Below are positions 36,510 to 48,824 of a stretch of 64,000 nt of DNA, piece after piece. The notes under the pieces were generated by a model. The model did not search any database, was not told where the DNA came from, and saw only the letters and a program-made list of their open reading frames with translations. Numbering within the stretch: position 1 is the stretch's first letter; the number at the start of each line of letters is the position of its first letter. The translations under genes and the position numbers were made by a program. The stretch comes from Opisthorchis felineus (Eukaryota > Platyhelminthes > Trematoda > Opisthorchiida > Opisthorchiidae), in assembly GCA_004794785.1 (NCBI GenBank), contig SJOL01006495.1, positions 495,680 through 559,679 on the forward strand, in the 5' to 3' direction.

Positions 36510-37890
36510 ATTTGAAAGGCCTGTTGTGAAGAAAAGAATAAAGGTGGACAGGGAAGGGACCTAGTGCTAGCTTACTACAATAATTCCGGGGTGCCCACAC
36601 CTTCAGACAATCATTCGAGCAATCTGGATAGAAAACGACAAAAAGAGCGCCATTGACATCAATTAGCAGCCACATCTTGCAGCATCTCCGACCAGGTGCA
36701 GTGGGCATCTGCCGGTCCCCATCCTGGAAGGTGTTGCACTGACAGCATCCGCACGTTTCGTAATCTCTTTCACATCCCTCCGCCACGCCATGGGCTGGCC
36801 ACCTCTCTGCCTTCTTCACTCTGAATCGGGCACGGAAAACAACATTCTCTTCGGCAAGCGATGGCTCGGCATACGCCATACTTGATCTAACCAACGCAAC
36901 TTCTGGTGCTGGACACTTCCTTCAGTGAAAGTTCCCGTTGCACAACCGAACACTGGCTTTCCATCTGCCTCATTACGGATTCTTCGGCGTCAACCCACAC
37001 GAGCTATGGTTCTGAGACAACGGATGTCGAACACCTGAAGATGTCTGAGTTCCGCTGATCAAACGGGCCAAGTCTCGCAGCCATACAACACAATGGCACA
37101 AACTGTATCCTGATACACACGTCCCTTGATATTCAGGGATATACCGCTTTGATACCATAGGTGTCTCAGGTTGGCAAACGCGATTCCAGCCTTGCAGCTT
37201 CGTTCGTCGACCTCATCTGTTACACTTCCATCACATCTAATACAACTTCCAAGAAAAGTAAAACGCTCCACAACTTAAAGTAACTTCCCCTGAATTGTAA
37301 GTGATGTGCTGAGTAACTGCGTGTCCAGGTGCAAAGTGCATACCAAAGAATGGGATGACTTTGGTCAGTTCAGCGATAAACACATGTGCTTCTCCTCTTT
37401 GAAGACGAGATAGATGTCGTCTGTACATTTCAGACCGCCAAGTCCGTCGTCTGAGACTATTGAACACTGGGGTTTTGAAGACCATCCAACGTTCGTCTCA
37501 TTATTTCATCGATCACGAAATTAAATAGAAACGGAGAGAGTGGACACCCTCTGGTACACAGCTTTATTTGCGGAAGATTTTGGAGAGCTCTGCGTACACT
37601 GTCACACGTACAAAAGTCTGAGAATACAAAGAAAGTGTTATGCTCAAAATCTTCCGGGATATTTTTTGGTGGGCAAGCGCGTCAAGGAGAGTAGACCGGT
37701 CGACCGTGTCGACGGCGCCCCGGAAATCCGGGAATATCAAATTTATGGGTCGTTTGTATGTTTGGCGTTGTTTTAACACCTGACGGATTGTGCAGACTTC
37801 CACCAAATATTTCCTTGTCGTGTCCGCCCCTCCCGCACCTCCTCTCCGCGACGATGCGAGACTGCACTGTCGCCAACTCTCAATTCAACT
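36510..37890 (-). mobile_element. RTE-type LINE relic: RT palm to C-terminus, minus strand
   Basis: Minus strand in order: NLIFPDFRGAVDTVDRSTLL (~37745-37690, RT catalytic Asp region), LYSQTFVRVTVYAELSK (~37620), GCPLSPFLFNFVIDEIMRRT (~37550-37490), then IAELTKVIPFFGMHFAP (~37385), ERFTFLGSCIRCDGSVTDE (~37265), RVYQDTVCAIVLYGCETWP (~37120-37060) and VFDIRCLRTIAR (~37030). This is the longest contiguous RTE copy here. It has several frameshifts and lacks the endonuclease. Confidence 0.85.
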
Positions 37891-40125
37891 GCATGTTCTC
37901 TCCCCAAAGACATTCCCACCCTGGGCTGAACATCATACTCCGCCTTCTGCAGTGGAAGAAGAGAAAACTAAAGGGGAAGCAACTTTTCTCGGACGCCAGT
38001 GCCGCTGGCCTGAGCTTGCCCTGATTATAGCACATATCCTGGGCATTCCTGTTATTGATTCCAAATATTCATCGATAGCAAGGCAAAAAATGTTAACAGA
38101 GACTCACAAAATACACGCGGTATGACGCCTCAAAAGCAACTCGTTTCGCAAAGCTCTCACGCTTTTCTTCATGCTGTAGCTGCGCCATTCTCAGTTTACC
38201 TCATCGTAAAAACACGCAACACCTCCAGATATCTCATGTTTTTCTTTGATATCTTGTCCCTGCACGCTCCGAACTGCCTAATTTGCGCACGATTTAGCTC
38301 ACGCACTTTCCTCATAATCAAATGTGCCCATATCTGTTCGCACCGACCGCATACCTGTTATCTACACCTGGCTATCTGCTGCCGTTCTGAAATCGGCCGG
38401 TGTCGTTTCACTGCAGTATTTAGCCATCCTGACCACTTTTGGCTGCCTGCTATTTTGGATCGCAGTCTTACTAATACCATAGTGCCCCCTAGCAGACATT
38501 TTGACACTTTTCCCCATCTTGGGTCCCCAATGCAGAGACGGCTGTCACATTGCCTCGTTTGAATGGCAGCAATGAACCACTGTGCACCTTCTATCCTTGA
38601 TCCATGCTGGTCTTAATTTGCCACGATTCCTTGGCCCATCCTGACTAGCACGACAACCCTAAATGGCTCACCCAAGATGGTCATGTACGGAGCTGTCCAT
38701 GAACCCAAGTACAACGTCGCGATGACGGTACCGCGACTGCCATACACAGTCTCACTGCTAGCTCGTAGTTCACCGTATCCATAACGTTCCCCAACCGAAT
38801 GTTAAAAGCGCCCACAATACCATTCTAATCCGTCGAATTTGTGCCACAATTCTGGAGCAGTGGCCATCCTATTGTACTGTCTTATTGTTCTGCCCATAGA
38901 TCCACTAATTCTTACAATGGCACTATCAAGAGATCAATCTACCGGTGAAGATAAAAGCTTACCTTGCACCCGATATGGCGTGTCATGAACATCATGAAAT
39001 AAACAAAAAATTACTGGATGTGATTATTTCCTTGGCTTCGTTTGGCGGGCGCCTGCCGCAACGATAAAAAACGTTTTCCATACCGGCCGCCACTGGCTGC
39101 TCACTTTTGCGTTTGCGCGGACATAGAGGGCATAATTACTGTTCATGTGGTTTTGGGATTATTTCCAAATCCAATATAGAAGAAAACACATGATGAAACC
39201 AGCTTTTCCACAAAATGTTTCACCGTCAACACGGAGACGTCCTGCGAAGCCAATGGCAGCGATTAAAATATAAACTTCGCGCTCTTAGCTGACTTCGAGT
39301 ACGTTTAAACAACTTCCAACAAAACTGCTGCCGTGTGAGGAGATCTTGGGGTTTCGAATAAGTACCATCAAATGCTGGAAATTTGTGTCAAAGATTCCTT
39401 TGTTCAAACTGCGGTTTCGGAGAAATTTGAGGTGTGCCTCTAATGCTCGGCGTAGCTTCCGAGATGGCTTCAGATATGTATGTTGAGAAATTGGTGGCTG
39501 TCCGGTATCCATCCTTCATGGCATTTGAGAAGGCGTTTAATTAATAAATGAAGGATAACTATGTGGTCTTTGTGCATGCAGCTGGCGGCCAACAAATCTA
39601 ACGGACTAGCGAGGACTCCGAGAAGCTAATAAGTTGAGCGCATCTGCTTATACCAAACAGCACACGAAGCACCGTTCGCCCAGTACGTTTCTTCCTAAGG
39701 AGTCACGGGAACAACTTTGCGGTTATCTCCTATTATCCTGAACAAAATCATAGGGTTTCCAAGTTTTCGCACGATCAGCTTCCGGTAAATCGACGGCTAA
39801 CCGAGGAGGGGTTGGGCACACACAGGGCTCCACTGAAAAGTTTGTAGACAGTGAATTCCCCAGGGCCCCTACCACTCAGGACATATACAGTTACCACCGG
39901 AAGTATCGACCACATCTGCTGAGTAAATGAGGGATATTTGGGTTCCATTGTGGCGGATGATACGCCTTTGGTTCTGGAAAGCTCCGCGCGTCCGGACTTG
40001 TGTTTGTGTTACAGTCATGCTAAGGTCATAACAGCCATCTGTGCTTCGCCAGATGGCAGCAAACAGCGCTCTTCCGACATTTCCCGGATGGAACACACGC
40101 GACAAACCAACTTTGGTGTTTGGCT
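37891..40125. other. No gene recognised; partly C-over-G skewed
   Basis: 37.9-38.9 kb shows the same pyrimidine-rich, G-poor text as 43-47 kb. 39.0-40.1 kb is ordinary composition. No motif-bearing frame is seen. Confidence 0.4.
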
Positions 40126-40129
40126 TGTT

Positions 40130-42960
40130 CAGAAAGATGATGGATGAATAGTGTCACAGATTCAATGATTCAAGGCTTCACGGATTCATACACAGGGTCG
40201 AGGCTTTCGCCAAAGCTTCTCAGGTCGGGTTTGTTCTTGTCGTTCAGCGGCCTCTGTTCACCTAAAGGGCACAAGCAAAATAAGGGTAAAGCATTGCTCT
40301 TTAAGTTCTCGGCGAGGAGCCGTAAGCTTGCAAGCGAAGGGACTAAACAAAAAAGTCGCTGATAGCTTAGAAATCCTCTCATTATGTCCTCGCCGTATGT
40401 TAGTTGGGTCAACGCTGAAACATCTGTTCAATCTGGTTCAAACGGGGCGTAAGTAATAATTAGGTCACCTCGGAGGTGACGATACTATCGGAAAAAGAAG
40501 TCAAGCACAGCGAGACGCGTTTGATAATTAACAGATTTAAGGCCGGCAGCCACTTGGACACGCTCAATAAGAGTTACGTCAGTCTTGCGTCCTTAGTAGA
40601 CAAAATGGTTGGCGTATTCAAGAAGTAGTCTGAGGTATCCTCATGGAGTTTCTGGAAGTCCACGTGAGTAATACGAGGGAAGATGCACCGAATCATCCGT
40701 TAAACGGCGAAAAACATTTGATAAGATTTTTCTTGGTGCAGTGAGAAGTGTATGTTTGAAGAGAGCCAGATGGCTAAATGCTTTTGGTGCCTATCCTAGT
40801 AATGCCTTCTGGTCCATTCCTACCATGCACGAAAAGCGCGTTCACTAAGTCTCCCCCGAATGACATATGGACGCATTTTTCGTCATTCAGGGGAAGGTGT
40901 TAGTCAAACAACCGCCGCTTAACAGCGCCTACATCCACTGGGCACTGGCATTTGAACCCCAGAATATCAAGTCGTCCGCAAAAAGTAGACATGGACTTGA
41001 AAGAACATCTGGAAGGTCGTTGATGTAGATCAGAAACAGAAGTGGTCCCAAAACAGAGCTTTGAGGAACTCCAATGGAGACCGGCAACAAAAAAGAGTCG
41101 GTCAAGCCTACTTTGACTCGGATGTTCTGTCTGATGGGAACGCCTTAATTCAGGGTGGATTTTCTCCTCGAATCCCCCAAAACTCAAGCTCGTGGATCCG
41201 CGGGTGGTGTGGGACTCGATCGGATGCTCTTGGAAAGTCGGAAAATATGACGTCCTGTGTGAGTCTTTTGTCCCTAGCTTGGCTTACGCTGACCATATAT
41301 ACAAGAATGTTCGCCGCGCAAGAACGGTTTTGGGGGAATTTGTGTTGCGCTGGCGATATCATGTTGTTTGTACTGGGGTGATTTAAGATGGTCCGCTTCA
41401 AAATGCGTTCTATCACCTTTCGCGGTATGCTACAGGCCTATTAAGGCCTGTAGGTGCCAGGAGATTGGCAAACACAAGCTCGTGGGCTGGCGTAACAATT
41501 GCTTTCCTCCAAGTAGAGGGAGACTTGCTTTCGTTGAGCGACTGGCAAAACACCAGGTAGAAATTCTTTGCCAGTGTGAGCGACGTTTCCCTCAGAATTC
41601 TTGAATGGACCACGTCTGGTCACAACGCGCTGAAGGGCTTTGTCTCGTGCAAGAGTTGATGAAGCTCCTCCTCTGTGAAGAATAATTTGTTTAGAAGCCG
41701 TTTGTAGTTACATCCTAACAACTTTGGTTGTGGCGAGGTCGCTTGAGCAAAATGAAGGCCTGCTTATTGTTTTCTGTAGGCTTCAGATATCACCATTGGG
41801 TCACTCACGGGTTCCCCGTTTCTGTCCCTCGAGTATGATTCAGTTGGTTTATTTATTCGACAGTGTCTCATGTCCTCAAATAGCACATTTTTGTTTTTTT
41901 CGTGCGAGACGTAGCATCGTGGCTTGCTTTCGCATGTTCCATTGGCGGATTTCTGATTTGCAGCGGCTTTGCATTTTACGAAATGCCAGCACATTTTGTG
42001 TCACCCGTAGTTATCCTTCCGGAAAATAGTTCGAACTTCTTTCCCATAAGACGCCGGATCCTTTTAGGTAGCTTTTGGCCCATCCAACCGCGCGCTGGTT
42101 TTTGTGACGAACAGCTCGTCAGCCTCGTGAATTTTCTGGACAGTGGTCCTGTGTAACTCTTCCACTGAAGCTAGTCCCAGTTTGAACTGGTCAAGGAAGC
42201 TACACAGTTCTGAGAAGTCTGTACAGCAGAAGCTTCGAATACACGCCTGAGGTTCCGGATTTATGGCCCAGTAGCAGATGAATTTAAGGGTTAGCACATG
42301 GTGGTCACTTTGTCTAATTGGAACTTTACTTAACACTTGATCAGCGAAGTGATAACCAAGTCCAGTAGGGATGCTAGCTGTCCTGCGCGGTATCTGGTGG
42401 ATGCAACAACAAGTTGAGTCCAAGCGTTCTGTCGAACAAATTTTTGGTCAGCGCCGATGCAAAATTTCCACTACACCCGATGTGCTGGAGCTCCGTCCAG
42501 GAGGCCTTGCGAGCGTTACAGTCACCTACCGGCAAGAGATATGTGAAGTGATAGTTGGAGGAGAGTTGCTCAAGGGTTGTATGAGGAACTGGTCATCTTC
42601 CGGCGGACTCAAAGTGCAACGGTGGACCACGCATAGAAGAAGAGAATCGGTCCCACGAGGCAGTATTTGAATCCAAAGGGCATCACAAAAAGGTGCAGGA
42701 GTAGCGTCGGAGAGGACAGCCGGGATGAACAGGACCGCAATTAAGTATGAAGCATCTCCGCCCGCTTTCCCGCGGTTCGAATCAGCTCAGAAAATGGAGT
42801 AGTTGTCTATCGATATCTTTTCGTCGTAGAGACGTCTGGTGTGATCCAGGCTTCTGTAGGTGCGATTATAGACGGTTTTTTAAGGCAAGCTGGCTGAGAG
42901 AGGAGTCTCCGTTTCTTTCTGCGCTCTACTATAGTACCCGACCATTTGTAGATGGGCTCG
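40130..42960 (-). mobile_element. CR1/Jockey-type LINE, endonuclease + RT, moderately decayed
   Basis: Minus strand 5' to 3'. Endonuclease: DEKISIDNYSIF (~42800), DALWIQILPRGTDSLLLCV (~42690-42630), YLLPVGDCNARKASWTE (~42530, the GDFNAP-type motif), SDHHVLTLK (~42310). Linker: RNKPxx-like block and DRNGEPVSDP (~41830). RT: STWRKAIVTP (~41510), MIERILKRTI then ISPAQHKFPQNRSCA (~41416-41330), [17 protein letters not shown] (~41080-41030), [15 protein letters not shown] (~40990-40950, catalytic FADD in place of YADD). A degraded C-terminal thumb region reaches about 40150. Frameshifts separate the blocks, but RT motifs are well kept, so insertion is younger than the RTE relics. Confidence 0.85.
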
Positions 42961-43059
42961 GCCCATCTTTGGCACTTGATGAAGGAGGAAGTTTCATTGC
43001 TACACGGTTCTCGTTACACTGCCTGTTAGTTGCTCGACGTCATCAACCCCTGCTTTAAC

Positions 43060-46000
43060 TGGTACCATGGTAGTTCCCTGCACAACCATGTTATGTCACT
43101 GATAATAATGACCGCACCTCCCAACTCACAACCAGCCAGGAGGTAATACCATATTATCCAGCTACTATTTTTTTACCCGCGCTGGTCTAAACGATCGACC
43201 GCACAACTGCCTAGCCTTTTTTTACAGAATAGACCATCAACTGTTGTATAACCGCCCATCCCTTTGTGGTCTAAAATATTTTCTCTCGTATGCAGTCTTT
43301 CGCCCAGTTTTTACCCCATGCCCTCCTCTCACTGCGCATCAAGCTTGGAGTGCAGGTATGCTTTTCAACGTTTTGTTTTCACAATTCACCGAATGCCTTC
43401 AAAGGAATCCAGAATCAATGTTATTCCAGCATCGTTTCTCTGTTCTCATTCCTGTTGTTCCATCCCTGGACCCTGGCTATAGCGTCCAGCGACTTGAGCA
43501 CTCTTAAATTTCAGGTTGCCCACTGAAACTTGCACCCAATTTCCGTGCTCTCCTTGTGCTTTGCTATTACACTAGTGGCGTGCTCTTCTTCGGCCGCCAA
43601 CAGCACATCTAAGGCCACACAACAGAGTGTATCACGCGTCCTACGTAGTTGCATTTCAGCGCAAAAAATACGCAACTCTCCCGGCCAGACAGGCACATAA
43701 ACGTTGTGTATATCAGCCTGACAGACCACTGGCCTGCCTTATTGTCGTCGTTTGGCCGCAGTTGCGCCTAATCACAGTCCCACAGTGTCTCTAACTGGCG
43801 GCAGTCCGACGCCCTTACTTTTGATTCGATCAAAGTGTCTTGCTAGCTTGCCTTGCTAGCTTTCAACTGGATAAAACATTCTAAAGCTAGAGTTGTGGTA
43901 ATGCACAAGCTGCAGTAGTGACTGAATGGTGACTGGCCATACTGCAGATCTGTTAACATGCACCGAGGAAGAAAATGTCGTAGGTGTTCGAGTGTGTTTT
44001 TGCATTGATGGTCGGCTATATGATTCGCTCTCCAGTGCAGGCGTATGTCTGCCACTCCCTCAGAAGTACAGTTGCTTAGCCCTTTTCCGGTGGTTGTGGG
44101 GTAGCCCACGACCCGGAGAAACCGTCCAAGAATTATGGTTTTGTCTCGTGACTGCCGATTTGTGCTCTTCATGGTTTCAGCAAATACCTCCGACAACTTC
44201 AACAGAGAGAGCTATAGATATCATTTTGTCTGGATAAACTTCGCGCACTCGGGGCTGTCGTGCGATAATTGGCGTGATGCCCTTGATTGAAATAGACCTG
44301 CAAGACTCCTAAATTTTGCACTTCACACTAAAATCGTCCACTTCCATGAAAAATAATTTTTTCCAGCCCGTGTCTACAGTCCCTTGGTCCCAAATGTAAC
44401 TAAATTCCACCCATAGAATACTGCGACTTCAGCCATTCTAGCAATGCACGGAAATCGTCTTGAGTCGCCAGAAACCCATCTGAAAGGCAGCATAAAGACA
44501 TAAACACATGTCCATACCATGATTACAACATATTTATTTGTAACCGAAAACTCGGCGTCGTTCAGAACCCTCTGCTGTTTCCAGAAACACACTTATCCAA
44601 ATGACCACCCAGTTTGCCTATCTACCAAACAACACATCGGATTTTTCTTTCTCATTACTGTTTGCTGCCTCCTTCAAACTCACGTTCCTTCCCACAGTCA
44701 ATCTGGCTGCCCATGTTTACCAATCTCTATATACACACTTTTAGCTTTCATAAGTGTACCACCAATTTACATATTCCCTTCTCCGTCTCTGTTTCTCACG
44801 CTTTTTCGTTACAAGAATGTACGTCTTGCGTGTGTTTTCTCCACCTTCTCTTCAACCTCTCACTAATAAGCCTCTTTGAGCCGCTTCAGTAGTGGACTTT
44901 GACACGCTCATCGCCCCTTTATCCCCTTTGACTACAAGGCCTACCCAACACTGAGCGATTTCAGTGTACCAGCCAAAAGACCAGCAAAATAAGATGTTTG
45001 GTTGGAGTGGGTCGTTCTGCCTGTTTTTAGCTGACCATCATTTCCTGATACTTCAGTATCATTGAATACGATCTGGTTAGCCTCTAGCAATTATCCCCGT
45101 GACCACCTATTCTGGCCTATCACAACTCATCCCGTTTGCCCCCTCAAGGTAATATTTAACTTTGTACCGTTTCTCGTTTGTGTTGCTCTTTTAGTAAGCC
45201 GTTCTACTCTGTTCTAATCATCGGGCTTGGATATATGGAGGGTTCTTCACCTAGCCACATCTAAATACTTAATGGTTTCTTAAACGCTTTCTTAATGAAA
45301 GCTGAATGTCCAGGCAAATCTTTGACTCCTCACACCATCAGCTGCACCTTGGAGCTCAAAGACTTTTCACTGTGCGCACCGTTGCAACCGCAGCTTCATG
45401 TCTTAACGAGCTCGTTCTGTGCTTCTACAAATTATAGCTCATAATATCCATTCTTTCCCTCCACTTGCAGTCTTCACATCAACTCGTCAGGTACGAGTTC
45501 TACTGAACTACCTCTATTCCCATGTCCACAGCACAAGTACTTTCCACCACCTAATTCTCGATATTTGTAATGGTCTTATCTATCAGTACACTTCGGCCGC
45601 TGATTGGCCTTATGCCTGGTAAAGTGTCGAACGTTGTCATAACCCGTCCCAAACAGGTCAAACCTTATTTACTCCGTAGAAATCAGTAGACTAATCGCTG
45701 TCGCTTCCACGGTTGTCCGGCCTTATTGTCGTTCAAAACAAGAGGCCCTGTCACCAAGTTGTCGGGCCCCATACTAAACGTGCCTCATGCCCCTTGACCC
45801 TCATCAAGCCAAAAAAATGCCTAGACACTCGCTCCGACTGTGTGCTTGTTATTTGGCTGAATACTAATGTAAGGAGGAAAGCCCTTCGCTGCAGAGTTGT
45901 TTATTAGAAAACGCCAACCAAACAGTTACAGACTATTGGACAGGAAAGTTAAACTCTCATTTGCACGTTGTTTTTTAAAAACTGAATATCCGTCTTCTTC

Positions 46001-47100
46001 TTGAACGCGTCTTCTTGAACTCTCCCGGATATTCATTGACTATCGCACAATTGCAAGCAAAAACTGCAAAGTGGTTCCACAAATTCCGTAATAAATCCCA
46101 CCTTCCATTAGATCAAGGCGAAGTTACAAGAACATACATGCTACTCGCATGCGTCATCAGTAGTACCCACCGTTGCACTGTTACAAATTATTGGAACCAC
46201 TGTTTACCGCTGGTTGCAGCTCAATCTCGACCCCTGTGTTGGCAACGTTTTGACTTTATACCGCCTATCAACATTGTGTTGACCATCTATCCTCAAATCC
46301 CTGTGTGAAAATGTCTTGGTAGCAATGCACGCCATGGGATGTGGTGATTTTTCCTCCACATGCTCTTCGTTCTTCCCATCACCACTTCTTCATTTTTCTC
46401 GGGAACAGAAATCCGCTTAGTCTATCAGAAAAATAGTTGGGTAGCCCAATTAATAACACTTTGGGCCATGCGGCAATGCCAAAATCATCCAATGACTGGC
46501 TTCGTGCAGTTCAGCTTTCTACTTTAGTGTAGAAGCTATCTATTTTCAACATTTCTCTACTCCTCCAGCATTTTTCTATGCTGGCTCGCACTGTGTATGC
46601 AACTAAGCCTGCTATTGTGTCCCATGTTAGTCAAACAACTGTGTTCTTCTAGGTGCATCTGAATGGTTGCTGCCTTTCAGCTGGCGACAACAAACTTCAG
46701 TTTTTCGGCTATTAACCCTTAGCTTTTGTAGCCTGCATCACCATACGGGCACTACTGGCTACTCTCTATCCCTTCCCTTCCCCAAGCCCCAGCCCTCATG
46801 CTTCGCTAAACGCTCAGTTAAGTCACTGAGTTGGTTTTTGTTCACCACCGGGGACTTTTCTCAAATGGCCAAAAACTACCTGCTCTTTTGCACCGGCCAC
46901 GTTGTCCCTGTGTTCGTGCCCTTGGCTTATTCAAATATCTATGGCCACAACAATACCCTCACCCGTCCCAGCTGCTTATTGGTGACGTTCTTTGAGAAAC
47001 CTTGTCGGACTCATAGTCAGGCAGGTTGGCAAATGACACGTGTGAGAGCAAACGGAAAAAAGGCGGATTGCCAACTAGCTGTCACGTCTACTACTGCCAT
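43060..47100. other. Strand-asymmetric (C over G) DNA, no gene recognised
   Basis: C greatly exceeds G on the plus strand: 44581-44700 has 41 C and 11 G. Open frames such as 46667-47131 (154 codons) arise from the stop-poor composition and have no motif. No repeat unit or terminal repeat was found. Confidence 0.45.
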
Positions 47101-47684
47101 TATACGACTACCTTTTGCTAATGGGCGTTGACCACAAGCCCGTGAAATAAACGGGCCGATTGTTCATCTGTTGTTGTAGTTTCTGCCATTTTTGCCTCAG
47201 CCGGTGGGGTGTTACCACAGTTTACTGCTGGAGGGCATTGCAACGGAGTGGCGCTCAGTAATTTGGAAAAGTCAGAGTGCACCGTAAATGGACATTCTTT
47301 TGCAGCATCCGAGCAATGAGTCTAATAGGTAACATTTTTGCATACCTGTTCGGCAGTGAACGGGCCCAACCATACCTTGCGCAACTTGTCAAGCATGTCT
47401 GTAGTTAAAACCTGTGTAAATAGGACTGTCAATCGTGGTGCTCCCTCTAGTGTAAATTAGCATGGGCTAGGTGTGTTTGTGCGAAACGACGCACTCGGGT
47501 CAAATCATTTCGCAGCTCTGTAGTAAGGCTGACAAAGCGTCCAATTCAGTAAATTAAATTTTCAAGAGCAATTGGCACTTTTCCTTCTTGGCCAGCAAAA
47601 ACGCAAATATGTCGAAATATGGGTAGCTCGTGTGTGTTTACTGCTGGTTGATCAGATGGTAGTTGATCTGTTCGCTGAGCTTGA

Positions 47685-47740
47685 CAACTGGTTTGCAAAC
47701 GTTTCGTCCCCAGTCGAAAAGACATCGCCAGTGCGCAATT
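47685..47740 (-). ncRNA. Hammerhead-like ribozyme motif, upstream inverted copy
   Basis: Minus strand: stem I 5' side TAATTGCGCA, core CTGGCGA (one change from CTGANGA), stem II, then GAAAC and the palindromic stem III ACGT, with predicted cleavage in GTT^TGC and stem I 3' side TGCAAACCAGTTG. Two C-to-T differences in stem I are kept as G-U pairs. The core A-to-G change probably weakens it. Confidence 0.55.
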
Positions 47741-47764
47741 AAGTGGGTGCTTCCTCCGTGCCTA

Positions 47765-48480
47765 GATTGGCCCTCCGATTTCTGGATTGATTGCAGAAGT
47801 TGTAATGTAAAACCTGGAACTAATTGTACTTCCGGACATAGACCCCAAGATATGGACCCGCTATGTAGACGACACTTTTGTCATCATCAAAATGAGTGAA
47901 ATTCAACATACAAGTCAACCAATAAACAGCACTTTTGATGATATCCAATTTTACAATGGAAGAAGAAACCAATGAGAAACTAGCATTCTTGGACGTCCTC
48001 ATCATGAGATCACTAAACGGACAACTGAAGACGAAAGTCTAGAGAAAGGCAACGCATACAGACAAAATGTTAGCTACCACAGCAATCATCCGAACTGTCA
48101 TAAGCAAAGCTGCATCCGAAATCTTTTCAAGCGTATTGAGACGCACTGCAACACTACGGAGTCAAAAATCAGAGAGGAGGAACGCTTGTACAAAGCTTTT
48201 CAGAGAAATGGATACCCCAGAAATTTCATCTTGCGGACGCCCAGGAAACTCAGTTCGACCAACCAGACAGCACAAAGAGAGGGCAAACGGATCACACTTC
48301 CATTCATCAGGAATATTTCGCACGCTTGCACACCACTGAAAAAGCCACCAAAAGACTTATTGAAGTCAACCCGGTCTATCGACCACTGCAAGCAGAAGAA
48401 TTATGGAACTACAGAACATAGAGGCGGACAAGCTAAAACAAACAACAATCGGGCTAAAATCAGGCTGAAGTAAGGAAACT
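47765..48480 (+). pseudogene. Penelope-like reverse transcriptase fragment
   Basis: Across frameshifts: GPPISGLIAE (~47770), LPDIDPKIWTRYVDDTFVII (47833-47892, the RT active site YVDD), IQFTMEEETNEKLAFLDVLI (~47946), RKATHTDK (~48042), RQNVSYHSNHPNCHKQSC (~48060), LYKAFQRNGYPRNFI (~48184-48230) and RITLPFIRNIS (~48288). This matches the end of the RT and the linker toward the GIY-YIG endonuclease of Penelope-like elements. The endonuclease itself is missing or unrecognisable, and only the C-terminal half of the RT is present. Confidence 0.82.
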
Positions 48481-48767
48481 ACGAAAAGTAGAAACTGCCA
48501 TCACAACCAACCAAATTCAAGGAAGGAAGACCAGGACGCAACACAAACCGGGAAGGGACCATTCGAAAACGGACCTGAAACACCCCAAAACAGCCATTCA
48601 ACCAAACAATGAAATACCAAGCATACAGACCACAACGCAGTGCAAATCACGATCGGGTCATTAGTACTATAAGAAAGGTATATACCAATCAGCCAATCAC
48701 ATGACAGGATACTAGATACTCTTCAAAAACTATATAAACGCAGCTAGGCACGGAGGAAGCACCCACT

Positions 48768-48824
48768 CAACTGCGCACTGACGATGTCTCCTCGGCTGGG
48801 GACGAAACTTTTGCAAACCAGTTG
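48768..48824 (+). ncRNA. Hammerhead-like ribozyme motif, downstream copy
   Basis: CAACTGCGCA (stem I), CTGACGA (consensus CTGANGA, 48778-48784), stem II GTCTCC/GGGGAC (48786-48791 with 48798-48803, loop TCGGCT, preceded by one extra T), GAAA (48804-48807), then ACTT instead of ACGT for stem III, and TGCAAACCAGTTG (stem I 3' side). Penelope-linked hammerheads with a minimal stem III that pair as dimers are established in the literature. Confidence 0.6.

Noticed and set aside
46667..47131. 154-codon open frame
   Set aside because: Lies in C-rich, G-poor DNA where stops on this strand are rare; composition explains it.
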